From positions 1 through 32,807 of the forward strand of contig JAEDEQ010000014.1 in the NCBI GenBank assembly GCA_016293225.1: a stretch of DNA of 32,807 nt. Reading direction: 5' to 3'. This stretch comes from Clostridiaceae bacterium. GTDB lineage: Bacteria; Bacillota; Clostridia; Oscillospirales; Acutalibacteraceae. The position numbers were made by a program, and so were the translations under genes. Positions 14,079 through 22,961 of this stretch are shown piece after piece (the first letter of the stretch is position 1; each line of letters begins with the position of its first letter). Under the pieces are notes generated by a model that saw nothing but the letters and a program-made list of their open reading frames with translations, was not told the origin of the DNA and ran no database searches.

Positions 14079-16265
14079 ATGTTCCCGGATTTCAGAAAAT
14101 TTGAAACCACCCTTGCAGGCAGACCTCTTGTTGTTGAAACCGGCAAAATGGCCGGCCTTGCCGGAGGCTCATGCCTTATCCGCTACGGCGAGACAGAAGT
14201 TCTCTGCACCGCAACCATGTCCGCAAAGCCCAGAGAGGGCGTGGACTTCTTCCCCCTTTCGGTCGATTTTGAAGAAAAGCTTTACTCCGTTGGCAAAATC
14301 CCCGGCTCTTTCCAGAGGAGAGAGGGCAGAGCAAGCGAAAAGGCTGTCCTTTGCTCAAGAGTTATCGACCGCCCCATTCGTCCGCTTTTCCCGAAAGATA
14401 TGAGAAACGACGTCGGCGTTGTTGCAACCGTAATGTCTGTTGACCCCGATTGCCTTCCCGAAATTACCGCAATGATCGGCGTTTCAATTGCAATCTCCAT
14501 TTCCGAGATTCCGTGGGACGGCCCCATCAGCGGCGTTTCGGTGGGTCTTGTTGAGGGCAAGTTTGTCATCAATCCCACCGAGGAGGAAAGAGCAAAGTCC
14601 GATATGGCCGTTACCGTTGCTTCCACCGCAGACCTTGTTGCAATGATCGAGGCCGGCGCAAACGAAGTTGACAACGAAACAATGTATGACGGCATCATGT
14701 ATGCCCACAAGGTCAATCAGGAAGTTGTTGAATTCATCAAGATGATTCAGAAGGAAGTCGGCAAGGAGAAGATTCCGTTTGAATCGCAGGAGGTTCCCGC
14801 CGATATGTTCGAGGCTGTCAAGGACTTCGCCATTGACGACGTCAAGGCCGCTCTCGATACCGACGACAAGAGAATCCGCGATGAAAGGCTCAAGCCCGTA
14901 TACGAAAAGGTTCACGAAAAATTCGATGAAGTATATCCCGAACAGGCCGAGAAGCTTGACGAATGTCTTTATAAGCTTCAGAAATTTGTTGTCCGCCGCT
15001 GGCTGCTTGATGAAAACAAGCGTGTTGACGGACGCGGAATCAACGATATGCGCCCGCTTGACGCGGAGGTTGACCTGCTTTCCCGCGTTCACGGCTCGGG
15101 TATGTTCACAAGAGGTCAGACTCAGGTGCTCACCGTGACCACCCTCGGAACAATCAGCGACGCTCAGCTTCTTGACGGACTTGACAGCGAAACCTCAAAG
15201 AGATATATCCATCATTACAATTTCCCGTCATACTCCGTCGGCGAGACCAGACCCTCAAGAGGTCCCGGAAGACGTGAAATAGGTCACGGCGCGCTCGCCG
15301 AAAGGGCGCTGCTTCCCGTTATCCCCTCGGTTGAAGAGTTCCCGTACACAATCCGCCTTGTTTCCGAGGTTCTTTCCTCAAACGGTTCAACCTCGCAGGC
15401 TTCTGTTTGCGGTTCAACGCTTTCTCTCATGGCTGCCGGCGTACCTATCAAGGCTCCCGTTGCCGGTATCTCCTGCGGACTTGTTACCGAGGGCGACCGC
15501 TTCATGACCATGGTTGACATTCAGGGTCTTGAGGACTTCTTCGGCGATATGGACTTTAAGGTTGCAGGTACCAAGAAAGGTATCACCGCCATTCAGATGG
15601 ACCTTAAAATCCACGGTCTTACCCCGGCCATCATCAAGGAGGCTCTTTCAAAGACCTATGACGCGCGCTGCAAGATCCTTGACGAGGTTATTCTTCCCTG
15701 CATTGCAGAGCCGAGAAAGGAGCTTTCAAAGTACGCTCCGAAGATGCTCACCACCAGGATTGACCCCGAAAAAATAGGTGATGTTATCGGCAAGCAGGGC
15801 AAGGTCATTCAGAAAATCTGCTCCGAGTGCGACTGCAAGGTCGATGTTGAAGAGGACGGCTCAATCTTTGTTTCCGCTCTTGACATTGAAAACGCAAAGC
15901 GCGCTATCACAATAATCGAGACTATTGCTAACGATCCTGAGGTCGGAGCAATTTTCCGCGGCATTGTAACAAGACTCATGAGCTTCGGCGCTTTTGTTGA
16001 GATTGCACCGGGCAAGGAGGGACTTGTTCACATCAGCAAGCTTGACGTCAAGCACGTTGACAAGGTTGAAGATTGCGTTGCAGTCGGCGATGAAGTCATC
16101 GTCAAGGTTGTTGAGATTGACGACCAGGGCAGAATTAACCTTTCAAGGCGCGACGCGCTGATTGAGATTGAAGGACTCACTCCCGAAGATGACGGCGAAA
16201 GCGAAAGAAGACCCTCAAGAGGCCGCGGCCCGAGAAGAGGCGGCGACAGAAGGGACCGCAGATAA
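14079..16265 (+). CDS. pnp: Polyribonucleotide nucleotidyltransferase (PNPase)
   Basis: Phosphorolytic 3'-5' exoribonuclease and degradosome component, 728 residues. Two RNase PH-like domains can be followed: the first with FFPLSVDFEEKLYSVGKIPGSF, the second with FTRGQTQVLTV, RYIHHYNFPSYSVGE and GRREIGHGALAERAL. A KH domain (IGDVIGKQGKVIQKI) and an S1 domain (GAFVEIAPGKEGLVHISKL) follow. The tail is rich in Arg and Gly (PSRGRGPRRGGDRRDRR), probably RNA-binding. GTGAGG precedes the ATG. A terminator follows. Confidence 0.99.
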   Translation: MFPDFRKFETTLAGRPLVVETGKMAGLAGGSCLIRYGETEVLCTATMSAKPREGVDFFPLSVDFEEKLYSVGKIPGSFQRREGRASEKAVLCSRVIDRPIRPLFPKDMRNDVGVVATVMSVDPDCLPEITAMIGVSIAISISEIPWDGPISGVSVGLVEGKFVINPTEEERAKSDMAVTVASTADLVAMIEAGANEVDNETMYDGIMYAHKVNQEVVEFIKMIQKEVGKEKIPFESQEVPADMFEAVKDFAIDDVKAALDTDDKRIRDERLKPVYEKVHEKFDEVYPEQAEKLDECLYKLQKFVVRRWLLDENKRVDGRGINDMRPLDAEVDLLSRVHGSGMFTRGQTQVLTVTTLGTISDAQLLDGLDSETSKRYIHHYNFPSYSVGETRPSRGPGRREIGHGALAERALLPVIPSVEEFPYTIRLVSEVLSSNGSTSQASVCGSTLSLMAAGVPIKAPVAGISCGLVTEGDRFMTMVDIQGLEDFFGDMDFKVAGTKKGITAIQMDLKIHGLTPAIIKEALSKTYDARCKILDEVILPCIAEPRKELSKYAPKMLTTRIDPEKIGDVIGKQGKVIQKICSECDCKVDVEEDGSIFVSALDIENAKRAITIIETIANDPEVGAIFRGIVTRLMSFGAFVEIAPGKEGLVHISKLDVKHVDKVEDCVAVGDEVIVKVVEIDDQGRINLSRRDALIEIEGLTPEDDGESERRPSRGRGPRRGGDRRDRR

Positions 16266-16281
16266 CAAAATGTAAATAACG

Positions 16282-16313
16282 GGGGGGAAGTTTTACGCTT
16301 TCCCCCTTTGTTT
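16282..16313 (+). terminator. Terminator behind pnp
   Basis: GGGGGGAAG pairs with CTTTCCCCC around a short loop and is followed by TTTGTTT. Confidence 0.8.
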
Positions 16314-16385
16314 AAGAAAAAGAAAGAGCAGAGAGTATGACGTTTGAAAGCAAACGCAATAATAATCTGTAAAGGAATGATTACA

Positions 16386-16991
16386 TTGAAAAACAAAAAA
16401 AGCTTATTTTCCCTCACCCTTTCGGCGGTCTTTGTTGCAATTATTGCCGTAATGAGTTTTACTCCGCTCGGATACCTCAAAGTCGGTCTTATTGAGATAA
16501 CTCTGATTGCAATTCCCGTCGCTTTCGGCGGAGCGCTGCTGGGAAAATGGGGCGGACTTCTGCTCGGCACGGCTTTCGGCGTTTCAAGCTTCGTTCAGTG
16601 CTTCGGCTTCAGCGCGTTCGGAACAACGCTGTTTTCAATCAGCCCCGTGAAGACCTTTATCGTCTGCATGATTCCGAGAATGGCGCTCGGCTTTCTTTCG
16701 GCGCTCATCTTTGAAAAAATGAGCAAAAAAGTCAATGCTTCCGTCAGCGGAATTGTCTCGTTCCTTTCCGCGGCGGTCATCAACACCGTCGGCTTTGTCG
16801 GCCTGCTTGCCTTGTTCTTCTATAATACCGATTATATCAGGTCGATTGCCGAACAGCTCGGTTCAACGAATGTTTTCATGTTTGCGGCTCTTTTTGCCGG
16901 TGTCAACGCACTTGTTGAGGCAGCGGCCTGCGGCGTTTGCGGCGCGGCTCTTGCACCGCTTGCAAAAAAGCTGAAAACGCAGTTAAGATAA
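16386..16991 (+). CDS. ECF transporter S component, vitamin uptake
   Basis: Substrate-binding membrane subunit of an energy-coupling-factor transporter, about 201 residues with some six membrane segments. The pattern LTLSAVFVAIIAVMSFTPLGYL, then PVAFGGALLGKWGGLLLGTAFG and ISPVKTFIVCMIPR, is that of ECF S components, closest in feel to the pantothenate-type (PanT) group; substrate not proven. The start chosen is TTG at 16386 because AAAGGA lies nine bases before it. The ATG at 16377 touches that Shine-Dalgarno site and the TTG at 16344 has none. The EcfA/EcfT subunits are not here and are probably shared. Confidence 0.8.
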   Translation: MKNKKSLFSLTLSAVFVAIIAVMSFTPLGYLKVGLIEITLIAIPVAFGGALLGKWGGLLLGTAFGVSSFVQCFGFSAFGTTLFSISPVKTFIVCMIPRMALGFLSALIFEKMSKKVNASVSGIVSFLSAAVINTVGFVGLLALFFYNTDYIRSIAEQLGSTNVFMFAALFAGVNALVEAAACGVCGAALAPLAKKLKTQLR

Positions 16992-17003
16992 ATTCAAAAC
17001 ATA

Positions 17004-17918
17004 ATGCAAAATCAAAAAAATAATGATATAATATTCTCAAAGGCAAAGCTTGCCTTTTCAATGGCGGTTTTCGGAACCATCGGAATTTTTGTCCGCAGCA
17101 TTCCGTTTCCGTCAAGCTTCATTGCAATGACAAGGGGCTTTGCCGGCGTGGCGTTCCTTTTGTTTCTGAACCTTATAAGGCGAAAAAGGATTGACTTTGC
17201 CGCTGTCAGAAAGAACCTGCCTGTTCTTTTTCTTTCCGGCGCGGCTATAGGCGTCAACTGGATACTGCTTTTTGAGGCGTATAACTATACCTCGGTTGCA
17301 ACTGCAACGCTGTGCTATTATCTTGCGCCGATTTTTGTTACGCTTGCTTCGCCGTTCGTGCTTAAGGAAAAGCTGACCGTTAAAAAGCTTTTTTGCGTGC
17401 TTTGTGCGCTGCTCGGAATGGTCTTTGTTTCGGGCGTTTTTGAAAGCGGAGGAGTGAATAAGGGCGATCTCAAAGGAATATTTCTCGGCACGGGCGCGGC
17501 TGTGTTATATTCTTCGGTAATGCTCCTCAACAAAAAGCTCAGGGACATCGGAGATACGGACAGAACGGTGTTTCAGCTCCTTTTCGCTTCGGCGGTTGTG
17601 TCGCCGTATGTATTTTTAACCGAGAATGTGACAACCTTTGAATACACGGCAAAGGCGGTTATTCTGCTGCTTGTTGTCGGCGTTGTTCACACGGGCTTTG
17701 CATATACGCTTTACTTCGGCTCCGTAGGCCGGCTCCCGGCGCAGACAACGGCGCTTTTCAGCTACATAGACCCCGTTGTTGCAATCCTCCTTTCCGCGCT
17801 TGCGCTGAGGGAGGGGTTAACATTGTTTGGTATTATCGGGGCTGTGCTTATTCTCGGCTCAACGCTTTTCGGAGAAATAAATATTAAGCTACCATTGATT
17901 AAGAGGGGAAAGAAATGA
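17004..17918 (+). CDS. EamA/DMT family transporter
   Basis: A 304-residue drug/metabolite-type permease with about ten membrane segments in two EamA repeats. The first repeat contains FGTIGIFVRSIPFPSSFIAMTRGFAG, YTSVATATLCYYLAPIFVTLASPFVLKEKL; the second contains YTLYFGSVGRLPAQTTALFSYIDPVVAILLSALALREGL, the hallmark glycine/proline-rich segments. Substrate unknown; relatives export amino acids or metabolites. The Shine-Dalgarno site is poor. The stop overlaps the era start by four bases (ATGA). Confidence 0.88.
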   Translation: MQNQKNNDIIFSKAKLAFSMAVFGTIGIFVRSIPFPSSFIAMTRGFAGVAFLLFLNLIRRKRIDFAAVRKNLPVLFLSGAAIGVNWILLFEAYNYTSVATATLCYYLAPIFVTLASPFVLKEKLTVKKLFCVLCALLGMVFVSGVFESGGVNKGDLKGIFLGTGAAVLYSSVMLLNKKLRDIGDTDRTVFQLLFASAVVSPYVFLTENVTTFEYTAKAVILLLVVGVVHTGFAYTLYFGSVGRLPAQTTALFSYIDPVVAILLSALALREGLTLFGIIGAVLILGSTLFGEINIKLPLIKRGKK

Positions 17919-18808
17919 CAGAAACAAAAACCGCTTTTATTGCAATAGTCGGCTGTCCGAACGTGGGAAAATCTTCTGTTCTCAACCGCCTTATCTCGGC
18001 AAAGGTTGCAATCGTTTCCGATAAGCCGCAGACCACGCGGACAAGAATTATGGGCGTGCTCACCAGGGGCGAAACCCAGCTTGTTTTCACCGATACTCCC
18101 GGCTTCCACCGTCCGCACAACAAGCTCGGCGAAAAGATGAACAAGGCGGTGACGGACAGCATCGGCGGCGTTGACGCGTGTATGTTTGTTGTTGAACCTC
18201 AGGGTGAGCTGCGCGACGCGGAAAAGGAGCTTTTGAGCAAGTTCCGTGCGCAGAAAATGCCTGTTGTTCTTGTAATCAACAAGATTGACACCGTTCAGGT
18301 CAAAACCGACCTCATGAAGCGCATAGCGCTCCTCTCGGGTCTGTATGACTTCAAGGCTGTTGTGCCCGTTTCCGCGCTGAAAAACGACGGAATGGACGCT
18401 CTTTGCGAGGAGCTTTGCGCCCTCGCCTTCCCGTCTGAACACTTTTTTCCGGATGACACTCTGACAGACCAGCCGGAACGGGTTCTTGCCGGGGAAATGA
18501 TAAGGGAAAAAATGCTGCGTCTTCTTGACCGCGAAATTCCCCACGGCGTTGCAGTTTCCGTTGAAAAAATGCGCGAAAGAGCAGATACCGATTTAATGGA
18601 CGTTGAAGCGGTAATCTACTGCGAAAAGGAAAGTCATAAGGGCATCATAATCGGCAAGGGCGGAGCAATGCTCAAGCGCATTTCAACCTATGCGCGGCAG
18701 GACATGGAGCGCTTTTTCGGCTGCCGCGTCAACCTCAAATGCTGGGTCAAGGTCAAAGAGGGCTGGCGCAACCGCGAGGGACTTATCCATAACTTCGGCT
18801 TAGATTAA
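17915..18808 (+). CDS. era: GTPase Era
   Basis: Essential GTPase acting in 16S rRNA maturation and 30S assembly, 297 residues. G1 GCPNVGKS is at residues 13-20, the switch region has KPQTTRTRIMGV, G3 is DTPGFH, and G4 is NKID. The C-terminal KH domain has GKGGAMLKRI. AGGGG upstream and the ATGA overlap with the transporter gene fix the start. YqzL-like and recO genes follow, as in many Firmicutes. Confidence 0.98.
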   Translation: MTETKTAFIAIVGCPNVGKSSVLNRLISAKVAIVSDKPQTTRTRIMGVLTRGETQLVFTDTPGFHRPHNKLGEKMNKAVTDSIGGVDACMFVVEPQGELRDAEKELLSKFRAQKMPVVLVINKIDTVQVKTDLMKRIALLSGLYDFKAVVPVSALKNDGMDALCEELCALAFPSEHFFPDDTLTDQPERVLAGEMIREKMLRLLDREIPHGVAVSVEKMRERADTDLMDVEAVIYCEKESHKGIIIGKGGAMLKRISTYARQDMERFFGCRVNLKCWVKVKEGWRNREGLIHNFGLD

Positions 18809-18907
18809 GAGCCGCTTTTCAATCGGACGGCAATTAAAAAATATCAATAGATATTCCAAGAATAATTTTCCTTGTTTAAAAGCTCTCTGATTTGAGCAAA
18901 GTAATTT

Positions 18908-18913
18908 TATAAT
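18908..18913 (+). promoter_or_regulatory. Possible -10 element before the YqzL-like gene
   Basis: A perfect TATAAT lies about 25 bases before the start codon of the YqzL-like gene, in a 130-base A+T-rich gap after era. No good -35 is seen at 16-18 bases, so the call is weak. Confidence 0.35.
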
Positions 18914-18939
18914 AACTTTGTTTTTCAAAGGAGAGCATT

Positions 18940-19176
18940 ATGGGAAAAAAAGAGCTTTGGAAAATTTTTATGAAGACCGGTAAGGTTTCGGATTATCTCA
19001 ACTATAAAAACGCAAGAGATGAAAAAAAGGCAACCCCTTTTTTCGGCGATGAGATTTCCGAGGAGTTTGCCGAAGAATTCGTCAACAATTTTGACAGTGA
19101 TTTTCCCGCAATGGAAAGGCGGGAGGACATCGAGTATACAGACGATTACGGGGACTTTACAGACTATGATTATTAA
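18940..19176 (+). CDS. yqzL: YqzL-like small protein
   Basis: A 78-residue protein of unknown function between era and recO. The start KKELWKIFMKTGKVSDYLNYKN follows the pattern of the YqzL family (a short protein beginning with W-K-x-F-x-x-TG-x-x-x-x-YL), which occupies the same position in Bacillus. Beyond that this version is longer, with a very acidic tail (EDIEYTDDYGDFTDYDY), unlike the ~50-residue relatives. AAAGGAGAG precedes the ATG. Its last 11 bases overlap recO, suggesting translational coupling. Confidence 0.7.
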   Translation: MGKKELWKIFMKTGKVSDYLNYKNARDEKKATPFFGDEISEEFAEEFVNNFDSDFPAMERREDIEYTDDYGDFTDYDY

Positions 19177-19909
19177 AACGGACGGCGTTGTTATTCGTGA
19201 GCAAACGACCGGTGAACGCGACAGACTTGTTACCCTGCTTACCCGAAAGCTCGGAGTAATCAGGGCTTTTGTCAACGGAGTGCGAAGCCCGAAAAGCAGG
19301 AACTCTGCTTCCACCGGGCTTTTGTGCTATTCCGATTTTGTGATTGAGCAAAAGAAAAGCGGAGTATACACGGTTGCGGAAGCGACTGCAAAGGAAGTCT
19401 TTTTTTCGCTGCGCGAGGACATCGTTTCGCTTTCGCTTGCGCAGTATTTTGCCGAGCTTGCCTATGAGCTTGCGGTCAGGGAGGAGGCTGCGGACGAGTT
19501 TTTGAGTCTGTTTTTGAACGCGGTATATTTTGTTGCGGAAAACAAACGCGATAAGGCTCTTATCAAGGCTGCCGCGGAGCTTCGCTTCCTTTCGCTTGCC
19601 GGCTATATGCCGTCGATTGTGGGCTGCGCGCGGTGCGGAAAATTTGAGAGCGACCCGATGTATTTTTCTCCGCGCTCCGGAAAGCTTTACTGCAGCGGCT
19701 GTCTGCCGGGGGAAAAGACGGTAACCCTGCCGCCCGGCGTTGTTACCGCGATGCGCCACATCTGCCTGAGCGAGCCGGGCAAGGTCTTTTCGTTCAATCT
19801 TTCAAAGCCGTCGCTGCTTCTTTTGGGCGACGTGAGCGAGAGGTACTTAAAAAACATAACCATGCGCAAGTACAAAACACTTGATTTTTATAAATCCATA
19901 ACAGAATAG
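19166..19909 (+). CDS. recO: DNA repair protein RecO
   Basis: Mediator that helps load RecA onto SSB-coated single-stranded DNA in the RecFOR pathway; 247 residues. The N-terminal OB fold begins IIKTDGVVIREQTTGERDRLVTLLT, and a zinc site of four cysteines (C154, C157, C176, C179) is intact. The ATG at 19166 lies within the end of the yqzL-like gene; the longer upstream frame is out-of-frame yqzL sequence. mutS2 follows by 11 bases, so yqzL-recO-mutS2 probably form one operon. Confidence 0.95.
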   Translation: MIIKTDGVVIREQTTGERDRLVTLLTRKLGVIRAFVNGVRSPKSRNSASTGLLCYSDFVIEQKKSGVYTVAEATAKEVFFSLREDIVSLSLAQYFAELAYELAVREEAADEFLSLFLNAVYFVAENKRDKALIKAAAELRFLSLAGYMPSIVGCARCGKFESDPMYFSPRSGKLYCSGCLPGEKTVTLPPGVVTAMRHICLSEPGKVFSFNLSKPSLLLLGDVSERYLKNITMRKYKTLDFYKSITE

Positions 19910-19920
19910 GAGGGAGAAGC

Positions 19921-22305
19921 ATGAACAGAGATTACATAGCTCTCGACCTTGATAAAATTCTTGAAAGGCTTTCCTCGTTCGTTTGCAGCGAGGACGGAAA
20001 AAGCGAGATTGAAAAGCTTGAGCCGCAGACCGGGCTTGCCTCGGCTCAGGCGCTGCTCAACCAGACGGCTGACGCGCATATGCTCATGGCGCGCTTTGGC
20101 GCTCCGTCGTTCGGCGGACTTAAAAACGTCAATAACGCCCTTGCAAGGGCAAACGCCGGCAGCGTGCTTTCCATGCGTGAGCTGCTTGACGTTGCGGAGG
20201 TTCTGCGGTCTATCCGGGGAATTACCCAGTGGCGCAGCAAAAACGACGGTGTGCGCTGTTCCATTGACATTTACTTTGACGCTCTTACTCCGAACAAGTA
20301 TCTTGAGGACAAGATTACCTCGGCAATCATCAGCGAGGACGAGATGAGCGACAATGCCTCTCCTGCGCTTTACGACATCAGGCGCAAGATCAGAGCGGCT
20401 TCCTCAAAAGTGCGCGACAGGCTTGACAAAATGATTCGCTCGTCGCAGTACCAGAAAGCGCTGCGCGAAGCGATAGTCACCATGCGCAACGGAAGATACG
20501 TTGTTCCCGTTAAGATTGAACACCGCGGCGAAATCAGCGGTCTTGTTCACGATACCTCCTCAAGCGGAGCCACGGTTTTCATTGAACCTGCAGGGGTTGT
20601 TGAGGCGAACAACGAGATTAAGGTTCTTCAGGGCAAGGAGCAGGAGGAGATTGACCGCATTCTGTTCGATCTTTCGGCCGAGGCCGGAAGCTTTTATGAC
20701 GGCATCAAGTCGAGCTACGAATGTGCCGTTGAGCTTGACGTTATCTTTGCCAAAGCTAAGCTTGCCTATGATATGAAAGCAATGACGCCTGCCCTCAACG
20801 ACAGCGGCAGGATTATCCTCAACAAAGCGCGTCATCCGCTCATTGACCCGAAGAAGGTTGTTGCAACCGACATAAGGCTCGGCACGGATTTCGACTCGCT
20901 CATCATTACCGGACCGAACACGGGCGGAAAAACGGTTTCAATCAAGACGCTCGGTCTGTTCTCGCTCATGGCGATGTGCGGACTCATGATTCCGGCAGGG
21001 GACAGGAGCGAGCTTTCGGTCTTTGACCGTGTTTTTGCCGATATCGGAGACGAGCAGAGCATTGAGCAATCGCTTTCAACCTTTTCGTCCCACATGACGA
21101 ACATAGTAAGAATAATTAACGGAAGCAACGAGCATTCGCTTGTGCTTATAGATGAGCTTGGTGCAGGAACAGACCCTGTTGAGGGCGCCGCGCTTGCAAT
21201 GGCTGTTCTTGAGCGTATTCACGAAAAGGGCGCAAAGATTGCCGCAACGACTCACTATGCGGAGCTAAAGGTCTACGCGCTTGAAACGCCGGGCGTTGAA
21301 AACGGCTGCTGCGAGTTTGACGTAGCTTCGCTCAAGCCGACATACAGACTTCTTATAGGTGTTCCCGGCCGGTCAAATGCTTTTGCAATTTCTGCTCGGC
21401 TCGGCATTGAAAGCAGCGTTATCGAGCGGGCAAAGGCTTTGGTTTCAAGCGAGAATGCAAGCTTTGAGGACGTTATTGAATCGCTTGAAAAAAGCCGCCA
21501 GGACTTTGAGGCAAAGCGGGACGAAGCGGAAGCCATTCGCATTGAGGCGGCAAAGGCAAAGGCGGACGCTAAAAAGTATAAAGACAGCATTGAAGAGCTT
21601 CGCAAAAAGGAGCTTGACAAGGCTCAGCAGCAGGCACAACGGATTGTTGAGCAGGCAAAGCGCAGCGCATACGCGCTTGTCAGCGAGCTTGAACAGCTCA
21701 AAAAGGAGAGCGCAAAGGCTGCGGACAAGGCTGAAGCCGCCCGCAGGGCAAAGCAGCTTCTCAAAAAGAGTCTCGGCGAATTTGATGATATTACAAATCC
21801 GGTCACGGCGGCGCTTGCGGACGAGTCGAACTATATCGTTCCGACCTCGATTCAAATCGGAGATGAGGTTTTGCTTGCCGATATCGGAAAGACAGCAACC
21901 GTAACCGCTCTTGAAAACAAAAAGGGCGAGGTTGAAGTCCTCGCCGGAATAATAAAAATGCGTACACCCAAAAGTAATCTTCGCCTTTCAAAAAACAGGC
22001 GCAAGGAAAAAAAGCAGACCGCACCGAAAAAAGTGCAGCATGAATTCAAGGTTGCCGGCGCGGAAAAAGCAGAGTGTGACCTGAGGGGCATGAACATTGA
22101 AGAGGGCATTATGGAGCTTGAACGCCATCTTGACAGGTGTATGCGTCTCGGTCTTAACGAGATCAGCGTAATTCACGGCAAGGGTACGGGCGTGCTTCGC
22201 AGGGGTATTCAGGACTACCTGAGAAAATGCAAATACGTCAAGTCTTTCCGTCTCGGCACCTTCGGCGAGGGCGAAAGCGGCGTGACGATTGTTACATTGA
22301 AATAA
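19921..22305 (+). CDS. mutS2: Endonuclease MutS2 / ribosome-rescue ATPase
   Basis: A 794-residue MutS-family ATPase without the mismatch-binding domain. The core and clamp helices are followed by the ATPase with Walker A GPNTGGKT at 331-338, and VLIDELGAGTDPVEGAAL (Walker B). A long charged coiled coil spans about residues 510-640. The C-terminal Smr domain (CDLRGMNIEEG and HGKGTGVLRRGI) is a nuclease module. Family members have been linked to suppression of recombination and to splitting collided ribosomes. AGGAGGGAG lies before the ATG. Confidence 0.97.
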   Translation: MNRDYIALDLDKILERLSSFVCSEDGKSEIEKLEPQTGLASAQALLNQTADAHMLMARFGAPSFGGLKNVNNALARANAGSVLSMRELLDVAEVLRSIRGITQWRSKNDGVRCSIDIYFDALTPNKYLEDKITSAIISEDEMSDNASPALYDIRRKIRAASSKVRDRLDKMIRSSQYQKALREAIVTMRNGRYVVPVKIEHRGEISGLVHDTSSSGATVFIEPAGVVEANNEIKVLQGKEQEEIDRILFDLSAEAGSFYDGIKSSYECAVELDVIFAKAKLAYDMKAMTPALNDSGRIILNKARHPLIDPKKVVATDIRLGTDFDSLIITGPNTGGKTVSIKTLGLFSLMAMCGLMIPAGDRSELSVFDRVFADIGDEQSIEQSLSTFSSHMTNIVRIINGSNEHSLVLIDELGAGTDPVEGAALAMAVLERIHEKGAKIAATTHYAELKVYALETPGVENGCCEFDVASLKPTYRLLIGVPGRSNAFAISARLGIESSVIERAKALVSSENASFEDVIESLEKSRQDFEAKRDEAEAIRIEAAKAKADAKKYKDSIEELRKKELDKAQQQAQRIVEQAKRSAYALVSELEQLKKESAKAADKAEAARRAKQLLKKSLGEFDDITNPVTAALADESNYIVPTSIQIGDEVLLADIGKTATVTALENKKGEVEVLAGIIKMRTPKSNLRLSKNRRKEKKQTAPKKVQHEFKVAGAEKAECDLRGMNIEEGIMELERHLDRCMRLGLNEISVIHGKGTGVLRRGIQDYLRKCKYVKSFRLGTFGEGESGVTIVTLK

Positions 22306-22328
22306 TTATTTGCGCATAAAAAGAAATA

Positions 22329-22364
22329 AGCGCCGCCCGAAAAAACGGACGGCGCTTTCTTTTG
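22329..22364. terminator. Terminator between mutS2 and the convergent zinc-ribbon gene
   Basis: AGCGCCG-c-CCG pairs with CGG-a-CGGCGCT (22329-22356), followed by TTCTTTT on the plus strand. It ends mutS2 and may also serve the minus-strand gene stopping at 22370. Confidence 0.85.
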
Positions 22365-22369
22365 GCGCT

Positions 22370-22942
22370 TTATGAAATATAGGATGCAATTGTGGGTACA
22401 ACGGTTTCGGAAAAAATTTCGAACTCGTCAAAAAACTCCGGGTCAAGAGTGGAAATGTCCTGGTTCGCCGCAAAGAAGAATACGCTGACAAAGGCGATGA
22501 TGCCGGCAATAAGGCCCAGGACGGCAACAACAATGCAAAGTATGATTGCAACCTTGGAATACTTTTTTGACTTTGCTTTGAGCTGCTCGGAAAGGGCAAG
22601 GTTGCCTGCTCTGAGCGCGGATTCGTAGTCGTTATAATTTGTCAGTGAAAGAATTGCGAAGATAAGGCCGATAATGTTGAAAACGACGATATTCAAAACA
22701 ATTGCTACAATTGACATGGTGTTGTTGAGCGGCGGTGTCGGCTCGGCGGTAGCATTGTAAGCCGGCTGGGAATACTGCGGCTGCGGCTGGGAATACGGCT
22801 GTGAGTAAGGCTGTGAATACTGGTCGGTATATCCGCTGTCCGGCTGAGCGCTCTGCTCCGGTTCCCTTTCAAGCTCGGCTCCGCATTGGTTGCAGAAGCG
22901 GCTGTTGTCATCATTATATGAGTTGCAATTTTTACAATACAT
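22370..22942 (-). CDS. Zinc-ribbon membrane protein with CD225/dispanin-like region
   Basis: A 190-residue protein. The first 24 residues are a zinc ribbon (two CxxC pairs: CKNC and CNQC). A Gln/Pro/Tyr/Ser-rich linker with YSQP repeats runs to about residue 65. Two membrane segments follow, separated by NYNDYESALRAGNLALSEQLKAKS, which resembles the A-x-G-x-x-x-x-A-x-x-x-S loop of CD225/dispanin proteins. A hydrophobic end and an acidic C-terminus finish it. It is a paralogue of the gene upstream (22962-23384), 19 bases away with its own GGAGG. Function unknown; topology suggests a membrane-surface adaptor. Confidence 0.75.
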   Translation of the reverse strand: MYCKNCNSYNDDNSRFCNQCGAELEREPEQSAQPDSGYTDQYSQPYSQPYSQPQPQYSQPAYNATAEPTPPLNNTMSIVAIVLNIVVFNIIGLIFAILSLTNYNDYESALRAGNLALSEQLKAKSKKYSKVAIILCIVVAVLGLIAGIIAFVSVFFFAANQDISTLDPEFFDEFEIFSETVVPTIASYIS

Positions 22943-22961
22943 AAATTATACCTCCGATTCT

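Noticed and set aside
16314..16385. Vitamin riboswitch before the ECF S component
   Set aside because: Only about 70 bases lie between the pnp terminator and the gene, with just a six-base hairpin (CGTTTG/CAAACG); too short for known vitamin riboswitches.
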